Positions 23,715 to 31,896 of a stretch of DNA of 64,000 nucleotides are shown piece after piece. Numbering within the stretch: position 1 is the stretch's first letter; each line of letters opens with the position of its first letter. Made by a program: the position numbers and the translations under genes. Origin of the DNA: Streptomyces sp. BHT-5-2 (GTDB lineage Bacteria; Actinomycetota; Actinomycetes; Streptomycetales; Streptomycetaceae); assembly GCF_019774615.1 (NCBI RefSeq), contig NZ_CP081497.1, positions 682,001 through 746,000 on the forward strand, in the 5' to 3' direction. The notes under the pieces are model-generated. The model ran no database searches. It was not told the DNA's origin and saw only the letters and a list, made by a program, of their open reading frames with translations.

Positions 23715-25265
23715 GTGGGGCCGGTGGATGTGCCGGTGTTGGTGGTGGGGGCGGGGCCCGTGGGGCTCTCGACGGGGATGTTCCTCGCGCACTGGGGCGT
23801 CCGCCCGCTGGTCGTCGACAAGCGGCCGGACGCGATGGCGGCGGTGCCGCGGGCGAGTACCAGTCTGCGCACCCTGGAGCTGTTCCGGTCGGTTGGCCTG
23901 GAGCCCGCGCTGGAACGGGAGGGCTGGGAGGGCGGCCTGCCGATGCGCACCGTGTTCAAGGAGAGCGGACTGGGCGCGACGCTGCACCGCGGGAGCCTGC
24001 CGCCACGGCACGCCGCGCTGGTGGAGAACTGCAGCCCGGTACCGCCACGCCGCGTCCTGACGCATGATCAGGTGCAGCGGATCGCCTATGAGGAGCTGTG
24101 CCGGCTGGGCGGTGAAGTCCGGTTCGGTGTGAGGCTGGTGGGGCTCACCGTCGACGACGACCTCGTGCGCGCGCGGCTCGTCGACGTCGCCACCGGCGAC
24201 GAGCGGGAGGTCACTGCCCGCTATCTCATCGGCGCGGACGGGGCGAACAGCGAGATCCGCGGCCGACTGGGCATCACCATGCCCGACCGCACCCCCATCG
24301 GACACCTCAACACCGCCTTCTACCGAGCCGATCTCGGGCCCGTGCAGCGTGACTGGGGGACGCACGTCTGTTTCGTCCGCAACGACGCGGTGTACGCCAC
24401 CCTGATGTCGAAGAACGGCCGTGACCAGTGGGCCTCGCACATCCTGGACCATCCGGGCAAGCCGCAGGACGGCCCGTGCGAGCTGTCCGAGGACGCGACG
24501 CTGGCCCTGCTGCGTGCTGCCATCGGCGACGCCACGATCCCGATCGAGCTCCAGGCCGTCAACGCCTGGGAGGCCGCCATCGGCATGGCCTCCGCCTTCC
24601 GGCGAGGCCGGGCCTTCCTGGCCGGGGACGCCGCCCATGTGCAGAGTTCGGCCGGCGGCCTCGGCATGAACACCGGCATCCAGGACGGCCACAACCTCGC
24701 CTGGAAGCTCGCCGCAGTGCTGCGCGGCCGGTGCGTGCCGACCCTCCTGGACAGCTACGAAACCGAACGCCGGGCCGCCGTCCGGGCATCCCTGACCGTC
24801 TCCCGGAATCTGCTCCAGGGCTACCAGTCACTGGACGGCGACCCCAACGCCCTCTACGAGAAGCTCGCCGTCGACTATCTGCGGGGCATGATGTTCTACG
24901 GCTATCCGTCGTACGGCGCCGGTGACGACGGGCCCTGGCCGGACCCGCTGGACGACGTCGTCCACATCGGCCACCGTTTCCCCCATCGCTGGGTCAACTC
25001 CCCTTCCGGTCGACGGATTTCCGCCCTGGACCTGATCGGCTCGCGCTGGACGCTGTTCACGGCCGGGGGCGAACTCCCGCGCTGGCGGGCGGCGGCCGCC
25101 GCCTCCCTGGGCACGACCGGCCACGCCGTCCACGAACTCGACGCACCACGGGTCGCCGAACTCGCCATCGGCGACGACGCCGTGCTGGTACGCCCCGACG
25201 GGTTCGTGGCCTGGCGCGGTACCACGGAGGAGTCCCTCCGGGCCGCGCTGCGGGGGTGGAGGTAG
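23715..25265 (+). CDS. FAD-dependent aromatic monooxygenase (PheA/TfdB type)
   Basis: 516 residues of the class A flavin hydroxylase family, which use NAD(P)H and oxygen to hydroxylate aromatic rings. The FAD-binding loop is VLVVGAGPVGLSTG (residues 8-21). The second FAD motif reads RYLIGADGANSEIRGRLG. FLAGDAAHVQSSAGGLGMNTG is the GD motif near residue 300. The C-terminal thioredoxin-like domain has VLVRPDGFVAWR, as in phenol and polyketide hydroxylases. The GTG at 23715 has GGGAG seven bases upstream; an AAGGAG at 23686 is too far. It is divergent from the MerR gene, which probably controls it. Confidence 0.88.
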   Translation: MGPVDVPVLVVGAGPVGLSTGMFLAHWGVRPLVVDKRPDAMAAVPRASTSLRTLELFRSVGLEPALEREGWEGGLPMRTVFKESGLGATLHRGSLPPRHAALVENCSPVPPRRVLTHDQVQRIAYEELCRLGGEVRFGVRLVGLTVDDDLVRARLVDVATGDEREVTARYLIGADGANSEIRGRLGITMPDRTPIGHLNTAFYRADLGPVQRDWGTHVCFVRNDAVYATLMSKNGRDQWASHILDHPGKPQDGPCELSEDATLALLRAAIGDATIPIELQAVNAWEAAIGMASAFRRGRAFLAGDAAHVQSSAGGLGMNTGIQDGHNLAWKLAAVLRGRCVPTLLDSYETERRAAVRASLTVSRNLLQGYQSLDGDPNALYEKLAVDYLRGMMFYGYPSYGAGDDGPWPDPLDDVVHIGHRFPHRWVNSPSGRRISALDLIGSRWTLFTAGGELPRWRAAAAASLGTTGHAVHELDAPRVAELAIGDDAVLVRPDGFVAWRGTTEESLRAALRGWR

Positions 25266-25279
25266 CCGCCGCCCCCATG

Positions 25280-26938
25280 TCACGCGCGGTAGCCGAGCAG
25301 CCCCATCATGCCGCTCTCACCGTGGTAGGCGTTGTGACAGTGCATCAGCCACTGACCCGGGTTGTCCGCGTCGAAATCGCAGGCGACCGTCGCGCCGGGG
25401 AGGACGATCACGGTGTCCTTGCGGGGGCCGCTCCTGCCGAGTTGGAAGGTGTGCCCGTGGAGATGCATGGGGTGCCACATATCGGTGGTGTTGCGGAACT
25501 CCAGGCGCACCCGCTGACCACTGCGCACGGTGTAGGGATGGGCGTCCGCGTCGTTCATGTCGAACCGCCTGCCGTCGAGCCCCCAGTCGTACCTGGTCAT
25601 ACCGCCGGTCAGCGCGATGCGGTGGGTGACGTCGGGCTGACGGGCCTTCAGCCGGACGCCGTCGGCGGGCCGCAAGGCGGTCGCGGTGGGAATCCGGCCG
25701 TTGAGTTCCTCGGGCCGGACGGTGGCGGACGGGGCACCGCCGGAACCGGTGCGCACCAGCGCCAGGCCGGCCGCCCCCTTCCCCTCGGCCAGGGCGACGA
25801 GCGGGAAGACGCCGTCGCCCAGCGTCACCAGGGCGTCGTAGCGCTCGCCGGGACCGAGCAGCAGGGCGTCGGCCGGCTCATGGGCGACGGGGTAGCCGTC
25901 GGTGTGGGTCACGGTCATCCGGTGGCCGCCGAGGGCGACCCGGAAGGCGGTGTCCCCGCCGGCGTTGATGATCCGCAGTCGCAGTCTCCGGCCGGGCTTG
26001 CCCTGGTAGGTCTCCGGCGCGTCCGGGACCCGGCCGTTGACGAGGAAGTGCGGGTACTTCACATCGCCCGCGTCACCGCCCAGGAGCCGGCTGGACGCGC
26101 CCATCAACATGAACGGGTCGTCCATGTCCATGCCTGCGCCCGTGCCTGGCGTCCCTGTCGTCCCTTCCGTCCCCGCGGTCCCGTCCATGCCCGGCATCGC
26201 CTCCATGCCCTGCATACCGTCCTGGCCGCCGTGTGCGTTCCCCTTCCCGCTCCCGCCGTGGGACGGGGAGTCGTGATCCATGCCTCGTTGGAGGGCGGCG
26301 AGCGCCTGTTCCGGGGTGCCGGTGACGCCGTCCAGCCAGTCGTCGAGCACGACGACCCACTCGTCGTCGTACCGCAGCGGCTCGTGCGGGTCCTCGACGA
26401 TCAGCGGGCCGTACAGACCACGGTCCAGCTGTACGCCGACGTGCGGATGGAACCAGTAGGTCCCGGGAGTCTCGGCGACGAAGCGGTATCCGAAGGACCC
26501 GCCGGCCGCCACCGCCCGCTGGGTGACGGGCGGTACCCCGTCCATGTCGTTGCGCAGGGCCAGGCCGTGCCAGTGGACGGAGGTGCTCTGCGGCAGGTGG
26601 TTGGCGAGGTCGGCGACGAGCGTGTCGCCCGCGGTGAGCCGGATCTCCCTGCCCGGCAGCCGACCGTCGAAGCTCCAGGTCCGTACCGTCTTGCCGGCAC
26701 CCAGGTCGATGGGTCCGGCGGTCGCGGTCAGCTTGACCCGGTGTTCCCGGCCGGAGCGGTGGCGCTGCTGCTCGGCGGCTGCCACCACCGGGTCGGACGG
26801 GCTGAGCAGGGCGGAGCCGGAAGGCTGGTGCGGCTTGCCCGCGGAGCCCGGGGTGTCGCCGGAACAGGCCGAGAGCAGGCCGGCGCCGGCCGCGCCCAGG
26901 CCCGCCAGCAGGACGGAACGTCGGTGGATCGTGTTCAT
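25280..26938 (-). CDS. Multicopper oxidase (CopA/laccase-like) with Met/His-rich loop
   Basis: 552 residues. The N-terminus has twin arginines (HRRSVLLAGLG) and a lipobox-like LSAC, so it is Tat-exported and possibly lipid-anchored. The four copper sites are present: HWHG near 120, HPHVG near 163, HPMHLHGHTF at 489-498 and HCHNAYHGESGMM at 533-545, whose last Met is an axial type 1 ligand. An insert at about 215-265 is rich in Met, His, Gly and Asp (GMDHDSPSHGG, then GMQGMEAMPGMDG). Such inserts bind copper in cuprous oxidases. Copper detoxification is the likely role; a His-rich DUF6153-like gene precedes it. Confidence 0.92.
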   Translation of the reverse strand: MNTIHRRSVLLAGLGAAGAGLLSACSGDTPGSAGKPHQPSGSALLSPSDPVVAAAEQQRHRSGREHRVKLTATAGPIDLGAGKTVRTWSFDGRLPGREIRLTAGDTLVADLANHLPQSTSVHWHGLALRNDMDGVPPVTQRAVAAGGSFGYRFVAETPGTYWFHPHVGVQLDRGLYGPLIVEDPHEPLRYDDEWVVVLDDWLDGVTGTPEQALAALQRGMDHDSPSHGGSGKGNAHGGQDGMQGMEAMPGMDGTAGTEGTTGTPGTGAGMDMDDPFMLMGASSRLLGGDAGDVKYPHFLVNGRVPDAPETYQGKPGRRLRLRIINAGGDTAFRVALGGHRMTVTHTDGYPVAHEPADALLLGPGERYDALVTLGDGVFPLVALAEGKGAAGLALVRTGSGGAPSATVRPEELNGRIPTATALRPADGVRLKARQPDVTHRIALTGGMTRYDWGLDGRRFDMNDADAHPYTVRSGQRVRLEFRNTTDMWHPMHLHGHTFQLGRSGPRKDTVIVLPGATVACDFDADNPGQWLMHCHNAYHGESGMMGLLGYRA

Positions 26939-27084
26939 GGAGTTGTGTCCTTACGCAGGGGTGTCCGGCGCGGCCTGCGCGCGTGCAGCCAGGCAGTGCA
27001 AGGCCACGCGAGGCGATGCGCTGCGGGTGGTGCGCAGCGCTCTTGCGCCGTGGGGAAAGGCCGGGATGGGGGTGAGTGGTCGGC

Positions 27085-27567
27085 CTACATGCGAAGGACG
27101 GAGAGGGATGCCGGATCGGGTGGCGAGGGCCCGGGGGCCGGGACGGGGCCGGGCACGGACGGGGCCGTGTGGTGGGGCGCGCGGGCATGCCCCAGCAGTG
27201 CCGGTGGTGGGACCAACTGCTCGGACCGTACGTCGTACGACGAGCAGCAATGGGCCCCACCGTCGTGACCGTGCCCGGACCGGGCTTGGCCGGACTGGAC
27301 GGGCCCGGACTCGGCGTGGCCGGTGTGGGCGAGGCCGGGAGGGGCGTGACCGGTGTGCTGGGCGAGGTGGGTGCGCCGGGTGTGGTGGGAGTCCGACTGG
27401 TCCGCGGCCTCCTGGACGATCGACGTCCGCGGCATCGACGCCATCGCCATCGACGTCGGCACGGCGTCACCGGGGAGGCTGTGATGGCCGACCACCGAAA
27501 TGATCAGCCAGAGGAAGGCGAGCAGCGCCACCGGCCGGCGGACGCCCCGTACAGCAGGGTGCGGCAC
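27085..27567 (-). CDS. DUF6153-like secreted His-rich protein
   Basis: 160 residues. GAGGGA lies upstream of the GTG at 27567. One membrane segment or signal anchor (VALLAFLWLIISVVGHH) is followed by an extracytoplasmic part rich in His, with repeated TGHA/TGHAE, then GHGHDGGAHCCSS. The Cys-Cys and His pairs could bind copper. The layout matches DUF6153 proteins of actinobacteria, often found near copper genes. It precedes the multicopper oxidase by 146 bases on the same strand, so an operon for copper homeostasis is likely. Confidence 0.7.
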   Translation of the reverse strand: MPHPAVRGVRRPVALLAFLWLIISVVGHHSLPGDAVPTSMAMASMPRTSIVQEAADQSDSHHTRRTHLAQHTGHAPPGLAHTGHAESGPVQSGQARSGHGHDGGAHCCSSYDVRSEQLVPPPALLGHARAPHHTAPSVPGPVPAPGPSPPDPASLSVLRM

Positions 27568-27686
27568 TGTCGTTCCCTCCCTTCGCCACGGACAGCGGGG
27601 CCACCTCACGCTCGGGCCACCACAAGCGTGGCCCTGACGCTCGACGATACCCCCTGGGGCTATGGGAGCTGCGACCGCGTCCCCGG

Positions 27687-28223
27687 TCAGCCCCTCGGTG
27701 CCGTCCGTTCGTAGATGGCCCCGCCCGGTGCGAACCACCCGGCCTTCTTCCGCACGGCCGGGCTCGGGTCGTTGGCGTGGGACGTCTGCAGGGCCGCCGT
27801 CGCGCGGGCGTCGGAGTGGGCGAACTTGCCCACGAGCTCGGCGGCCATGGCCCGCACATGCGCGTCCGGATCCGAGGCCAGGTGGTCCAGCGCGGGTGCG
27901 AGGACCAGGCCGGCGCCCGGTGCGCAGCTGTCGCCCTTGCACCGGTCGCACGCCAGGGCATGGAAGGCGGCGATCCGGACCCGGGCGTCGGGGTCGTCGG
28001 CCATGGCGATGAGCCCGTCCATGGAATCGGTGTCGACCAGGTGGTCCAGGAGGCGGCAGCACCCTTCGCGGACGGCCGGATCCGCGTCCCGGAGCCCGGC
28101 GCGGATGGCGGGCAGCGCGGGTCGTCCGCGTCGCAGCAGTGCATGGTAGGCCGCGACGGTGCGCTGTGGGTCACCCAGGCACGAGACAAGGGCCGCGTCA
28201 TCGGCCCTGGCGAAACCAAGCAT
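27687..28223 (-). CDS. HEAT-repeat protein
   Basis: 178 residues made mainly of about five helical HEAT-like repeats: VAAYHALLRRGRPALPAI, DPAVREGCCRLLDHLVD, DARVRIAAFHALACDR, DAHVRAMAAELVGKF and DPSPAVRKKAGWF. Such repeats serve protein-protein contacts; PBS-lyase HEAT proteins are relatives. There is no catalytic motif. CDRCKGDSC holds three cysteines in the middle, which is unusual. GGAG precedes the ATG at 28223. It stands apart from the copper genes with a 119-base gap. Confidence 0.75.
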   Translation of the reverse strand: MLGFARADDAALVSCLGDPQRTVAAYHALLRRGRPALPAIRAGLRDADPAVREGCCRLLDHLVDTDSMDGLIAMADDPDARVRIAAFHALACDRCKGDSCAPGAGLVLAPALDHLASDPDAHVRAMAAELVGKFAHSDARATAALQTSHANDPSPAVRKKAGWFAPGGAIYERTAPRG

Positions 28224-28319
28224 GCCGCCAGTCTCCGCTCGCGCGGAACGCTCCGGCAACGCGTTTTCGAGGCGGCGAAATCCTCCGAACTGCCGGTATC
28301 GAACTGTTAGTTTGCGTCC

Positions 28320-28985
28320 GTGGATCTCTTCTCACGCTCATGGACGGCGTTGCGCACGGCGGTCGCCGAGCTTCCGGACGAGGACTTCGCGCGGCCGTCG
28401 GGATGTGCCGGCTGGTTGGTGCGGGACCTGGTGTGCCACCTGGTCATCGATGCCCAGGACGTCCTGATCACTCTCGTGACCCCCGCCGCGGGCGAACCGA
28501 CGCACAACGCGGTCACGTACTGGAACCTCTCCGAAACGCCGCCGACCGGTGACGACCCCCTCGACGCGCTGATCGTCCGGCTCGCCGCCGCGTACGAGGA
28601 GCCGCGGCTGCTGAAGTTCCATCTCGACGATGTCGGCTCGGCCGCGGGGCGCGCCGCCGCACTCGCCGACCCCGAACTCAGGGTCGGCACCCAGGACATG
28701 GTCCTCACCGCGGGTGACTACCTCTCCGCGTACGTCCTGGAGTGGACGCTGCACCACCTCGACCTGATCGCGCACCTCCCGGGCGCGGCGGAACCACCCG
28801 CCGAGTGCCTGGCCCGGTCACGCGCGATGCTGGAACGGATCGCCGAGGCGACGTTCCCCGCGTCGTGGTCCGACAAGGACGTCCTGCTGGTCGGCACCGG
28901 CCGCCGCGCCCCGACCGACGTGGAGACGGCCGAACTGGGCGAAGCGGACGGACCGGCCGGCAGGCTCCCACTCGTCCTCGGCTGA
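28320..28985 (+). CDS. DinB/maleylpyruvate isomerase-like protein (TIGR03083 type)
   Basis: 221 residues starting at a GTG. The helical MDMPI N-terminal domain is visible: FARPSGCAGWLVRDLVCHLV with the conserved WxxxDxxxHL pattern, and YVLEWTLHHLDLIAHLPG, where the HH/D residues are the metal ligands of DinB-fold enzymes. Relatives are mycothiol-dependent isomerases or transferases. A specific reaction cannot be given. It is followed 104 bases later by the first cluster gene in the same direction. Confidence 0.78.
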   Translation: MDLFSRSWTALRTAVAELPDEDFARPSGCAGWLVRDLVCHLVIDAQDVLITLVTPAAGEPTHNAVTYWNLSETPPTGDDPLDALIVRLAAAYEEPRLLKFHLDDVGSAAGRAAALADPELRVGTQDMVLTAGDYLSAYVLEWTLHHLDLIAHLPGAAEPPAECLARSRAMLERIAEATFPASWSDKDVLLVGTGRRAPTDVETAELGEADGPAGRLPLVLG

Positions 28986-29089
28986 CAGTCGGTGTCCGGA
29001 TTCGGCCACTCTCCCTGGCTCCGGCGGACGGTGTGCCGCGATCTGCCACCATGAGGCGGCCCGATCGCGATGGTGAGAGGAGTGGCCCG

Positions 29090-30232
29090 GTGAGCACAGC
29101 TTCCCTCAGTTCGGCCGTGATGACCCACCCGGTACGCGAGGAGCAGGCCGCGGCGCTCGCCGCCCGGCTGGGGCTCGGGGGACTGGCGCTCGATCCGGAC
29201 CCGGACGGGCCGCCGTCCGCCCTGCGGACCGCGCTGGTGGCCTGGGCGGCGCGGACAGAGGGCGCCGGGCACCACCTGGTCGTACAGGACGACGTGGCCG
29301 CGCCGCCGGAGCTGCTGGAGTTGGTGGCCGGATCGGTCGCGCGGTTTCCGGACGAGGCGTTGATCTTCTACACCAACTGGCACGCCCGCAACGGAGCCGC
29401 GGCCCGGCTGGCGGCGCTGGCGGGGGCGGGGTGGGTGCGCGCGGTGCCGGAGGAGTTCGCGCCGACCCTGGCCATCTGCCTGCCGGTGCGCATGGTGGAC
29501 GCGTTCCGGTCGTTCGCCGCGGAGACCGCCGAGCGGCATGACGACGAGGTGATGGCGGCGTTCCTGCGCGCCGAGGGGCGATCGGGGCTGCTGGCGGTGC
29601 CGAGCGTGGTCGAGCACATCGGCACCAGCAGCATCAACGGGCATGCCGCACAGGGGATCCGGTTGGCGGTGTGCCCCGTGGGGGCGGCGGAGGCGCGTCC
29701 GCTGCTGGCGCGCGGCTGGGTGCTGGAGGAGCTGGAGTGGCTGCCGTACATGCGGTACGGCGAGGGGTATTTGCGGCCGGTGGGGCATGAGCGCGACGCC
29801 GATCCCCGGCGGCATCTGCGGTGGACCGAGGCGTTGCCGGACACCGGACTGACGGAGGGGCAGGTTTGGGAGGTGGTTCGGCGGCACCGGTCCGAGGAGG
29901 CCGCGGCGGCGGTGGGGCGGTTGTTCGGCGCCGCGTTCGCGGACGAACTGTGGATCCACTGCCTGCTGTTGGGACGGCAGGCGGAGGACGCCGCGCGGCG
30001 GCACGCGGTACAGCGGGCGGCGGCCGGGCCGGCGGGGGCGGTCGGGGCCCGGGTCCGGGCCGCCGCCCTTTCGACGGTCGGCCCGGCCGGGCTGCCGCCC
30101 GAGCGGCGGCCCGAGGTGGTCCCGGACCGTGCCGCGCTGATGGCGGCGTACGCGGAGAGCGCGGTGGCGTGCGGCGGACTGTTGCTGGAGCCGGCGGCGA
30201 GCGCTATGCGGCGGCGCGTACGTCGTGGGTGA
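29090..30232 (+). CDS. GT-A-like glycosyltransferase family protein, paralogue A
   Basis: 380 residues. GAGAGGAG lies nine bases before the GTG at 29090. It aligns with the N-terminal part of the gene at 42916: SSAVMTHPVREEQA, LDPDPDGPPSALRTALVAW, HHLVVQDDV and NGAAARLAALAGAGWVRAV all have counterparts there. DPD and QDD resemble the nucleotide-sugar and metal motifs of GT-A enzymes, and VPSVVEHIGTSS the late active-site strand. A transferase role is therefore likely, but donor and acceptor are unknown. The C-terminal 150 residues are helical and Arg/Ala-rich. It opens the unusual cluster; its end overlaps the GNAT gene end. Confidence 0.6.
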   Translation: MSTASLSSAVMTHPVREEQAAALAARLGLGGLALDPDPDGPPSALRTALVAWAARTEGAGHHLVVQDDVAAPPELLELVAGSVARFPDEALIFYTNWHARNGAAARLAALAGAGWVRAVPEEFAPTLAICLPVRMVDAFRSFAAETAERHDDEVMAAFLRAEGRSGLLAVPSVVEHIGTSSINGHAAQGIRLAVCPVGAAEARPLLARGWVLEELEWLPYMRYGEGYLRPVGHERDADPRRHLRWTEALPDTGLTEGQVWEVVRRHRSEEAAAAVGRLFGAAFADELWIHCLLLGRQAEDAARRHAVQRAAAGPAGAVGARVRAAALSTVGPAGLPPERRPEVVPDRAALMAAYAESAVACGGLLLEPAASAMRRRVRRG

Positions 30233-30959
30233 TCCAGACGCACGGTTCCCAGTAGGCGCCGCGGTCGTGGGTGCGGTCGATGTCGAGGAGGGCGAGGCCG
30301 CCGGGGAAGACGTAGCGGCCGTCGTCGGGGAAGGCCATCCCGGTCCAGGCTTCCCATTCGGCGACGGTGCCGGTGATGCGGGACGACTCCGCCACCGCCG
30401 CGGCGATGGTGCCGCCCTGGCGGACCTGGGTGCGGATCCAGGGGTCGAACGGGGCGCCGTCGGGACGGGTCCAGGCCGCGTAGCGGTCGATGGGGACGAG
30501 CGGGTAGCGGTCCTTCCAGGTGGGGCGGACGGGGACGATGACATGGGAGAGGCCCGCGGCGCGGGCCATCGCGGCCATGTGCGCCAGGAGCCGGGCGGAG
30601 TGTCCCCTGCCCTGGTGGGCGGGGGCGATCTCGATGCCCAGGGCGCACAGGGCGTTGGGTGCCGTCCCGGTGTCGTGGTCCTGGAAGGCCGCCTCGATGG
30701 AGGCGTCGAGGCCGGTGCCGAGGCCCTCGGGGGTGCCGTCCCAGGCGCGGGGGAGGGTGCGGCCGGCACCTAGGACGGTGTCCGCGGCGGTGTCGTACAG
30801 GAGGAACTGGTGGTCCGGGAAATCGGTGAACAGGCGGTTCCAGAAACCGGTGTTGATGTCACCGTGCAGGTTGTACTCCGGGACCACTCCGGCGAATTCC
30901 GTGGTGAGCCGGTCCCACAATTCCGGACGTCGGGTGTGGTGGACGAACTGGAGGGTCAT
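30204..30959 (-). CDS. GNAT-family acetyltransferase
   Basis: 251 residues. The acetyl-CoA loop is LGIEIAPAHQGRGHSARLLA (the QxxGxG motif as QGRGHS). The N-terminal half has FPDHQFLLYDTAADTVLGAGR. The C-terminal part (GLALLDIDRTHDRGAYWEPCVWI) is longer than a minimal GNAT domain. Its ATG (30959) overlaps the TGA of the methyltransferase upstream as ATGA, so the two are translationally coupled. The likely job is N-acetylation of a cluster product or self-protection, but the substrate is unknown. The end runs 29 bases into the convergent glycosyltransferase-like gene. Confidence 0.82.
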   Translation of the reverse strand: MTLQFVHHTRRPELWDRLTTEFAGVVPEYNLHGDINTGFWNRLFTDFPDHQFLLYDTAADTVLGAGRTLPRAWDGTPEGLGTGLDASIEAAFQDHDTGTAPNALCALGIEIAPAHQGRGHSARLLAHMAAMARAAGLSHVIVPVRPTWKDRYPLVPIDRYAAWTRPDGAPFDPWIRTQVRQGGTIAAAVAESSRITGTVAEWEAWTGMAFPDDGRYVFPGGLALLDIDRTHDRGAYWEPCVWITHDVRAAA

Positions 30960-31828
30960 ACGGACTTCTCCCGGTGCGGTGCGGCCGGCTTCTCCGCCGC
31001 CCAGACGATGACGAGCGGGATTCCGTCCCAGGCGGCCCGGGCGGCGTCCGGGATCGCCTCCTCGTATCCACCGGGTGCCAGCCGGCCGTTGAAGACCGGT
31101 TCGTGGCATTCCCGTACGGTCAGTCCGGCTGCGTGGAACGCGGCGAGATAGCGGCCGGGCAGATGGACGTGGTTGCGGACGAAGGCCAGTTGGTCCGTGT
31201 CGCGTACGAAGACGCACTGTCCCTGGAGGGAGATGACGAACGGGTGCAGGTCGGAGAGGATGATCCGGCCGCCGGGGCGGAGCACCCGGGCCAGTTCCGC
31301 GATTCCGCTGGAAACGTCGGGGAGATGGGTCATGGCCAGGGAGCAGACGGCGAGATCGATGCTCTCGTCGTCGATCGGGAGGTTTTCCAGGTATCCCGGC
31401 CGGAATTTCGCGTCGGGCACTTTGCGGCGGGCCTGCGCCAGCATTTCCGGTGACTGGTCGACGCCGATGGTGCGATATCCGCGGGCGGCCAGCGCGGCCG
31501 TCTGCCGGCCGGTGCCGCAGGCCGCGTCCAGCGCGGTGCCCACCGGGCCGCGGTCCATCAGCGCGTGCACCACCGGCTCCTCGACCTCGATGAACGAGCT
31601 GGGCAGCGAGTCGTAGCGGGCCGCCCAGGAGGCGTAGCCGGCCGCCGCGTCCAGCTCGTCGACCGCCGCCCCGCCGTCCGGCAGCGGCCCGCCCTCGCCC
31701 GTCACGAACGCGCGGATCTCCTCCGTCCGGGCCTTGAGGAAGTCCTCGTCGGCGTCCAAGGCGTGCCGCAGTAGCGCCAACCCTTCGATGCCCAACATGA
31801 GTTCGCGTACCCGGAATTCCCTGTCCAT
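30956..31828 (-). CDS. SAM-dependent methyltransferase (class I)
   Basis: 290 residues. Motif I is ALDAACGTGRQTAALA and motif II GVDQSPEMLAQA, then IDLAVCSLAMTHLPDV and LRPGGRIILSDLHPF. These are those of methyltransf_11/25 enzymes. An N-terminal 80-residue helical leader (GIEGLALLRHALDADEDFLK) is unusual and may bind the substrate or act as a dimer part. It overlaps the GNAT start by four bases. The two would modify the same compound. It is divergent from the N,N-dimethylformamidase-like gene. Confidence 0.85.
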   Translation of the reverse strand: MDREFRVRELMLGIEGLALLRHALDADEDFLKARTEEIRAFVTGEGGPLPDGGAAVDELDAAAGYASWAARYDSLPSSFIEVEEPVVHALMDRGPVGTALDAACGTGRQTAALAARGYRTIGVDQSPEMLAQARRKVPDAKFRPGYLENLPIDDESIDLAVCSLAMTHLPDVSSGIAELARVLRPGGRIILSDLHPFVISLQGQCVFVRDTDQLAFVRNHVHLPGRYLAAFHAAGLTVRECHEPVFNGRLAPGGYEEAIPDAARAAWDGIPLVIVWAAEKPAAPHREKSV

Positions 31829-31896
31829 GGCTTGTGGCCTCCGTTGGCTGGAATTTCTGTTGTCGGCCGACCGGCCGCACTTCTATCGTGGCGCGG

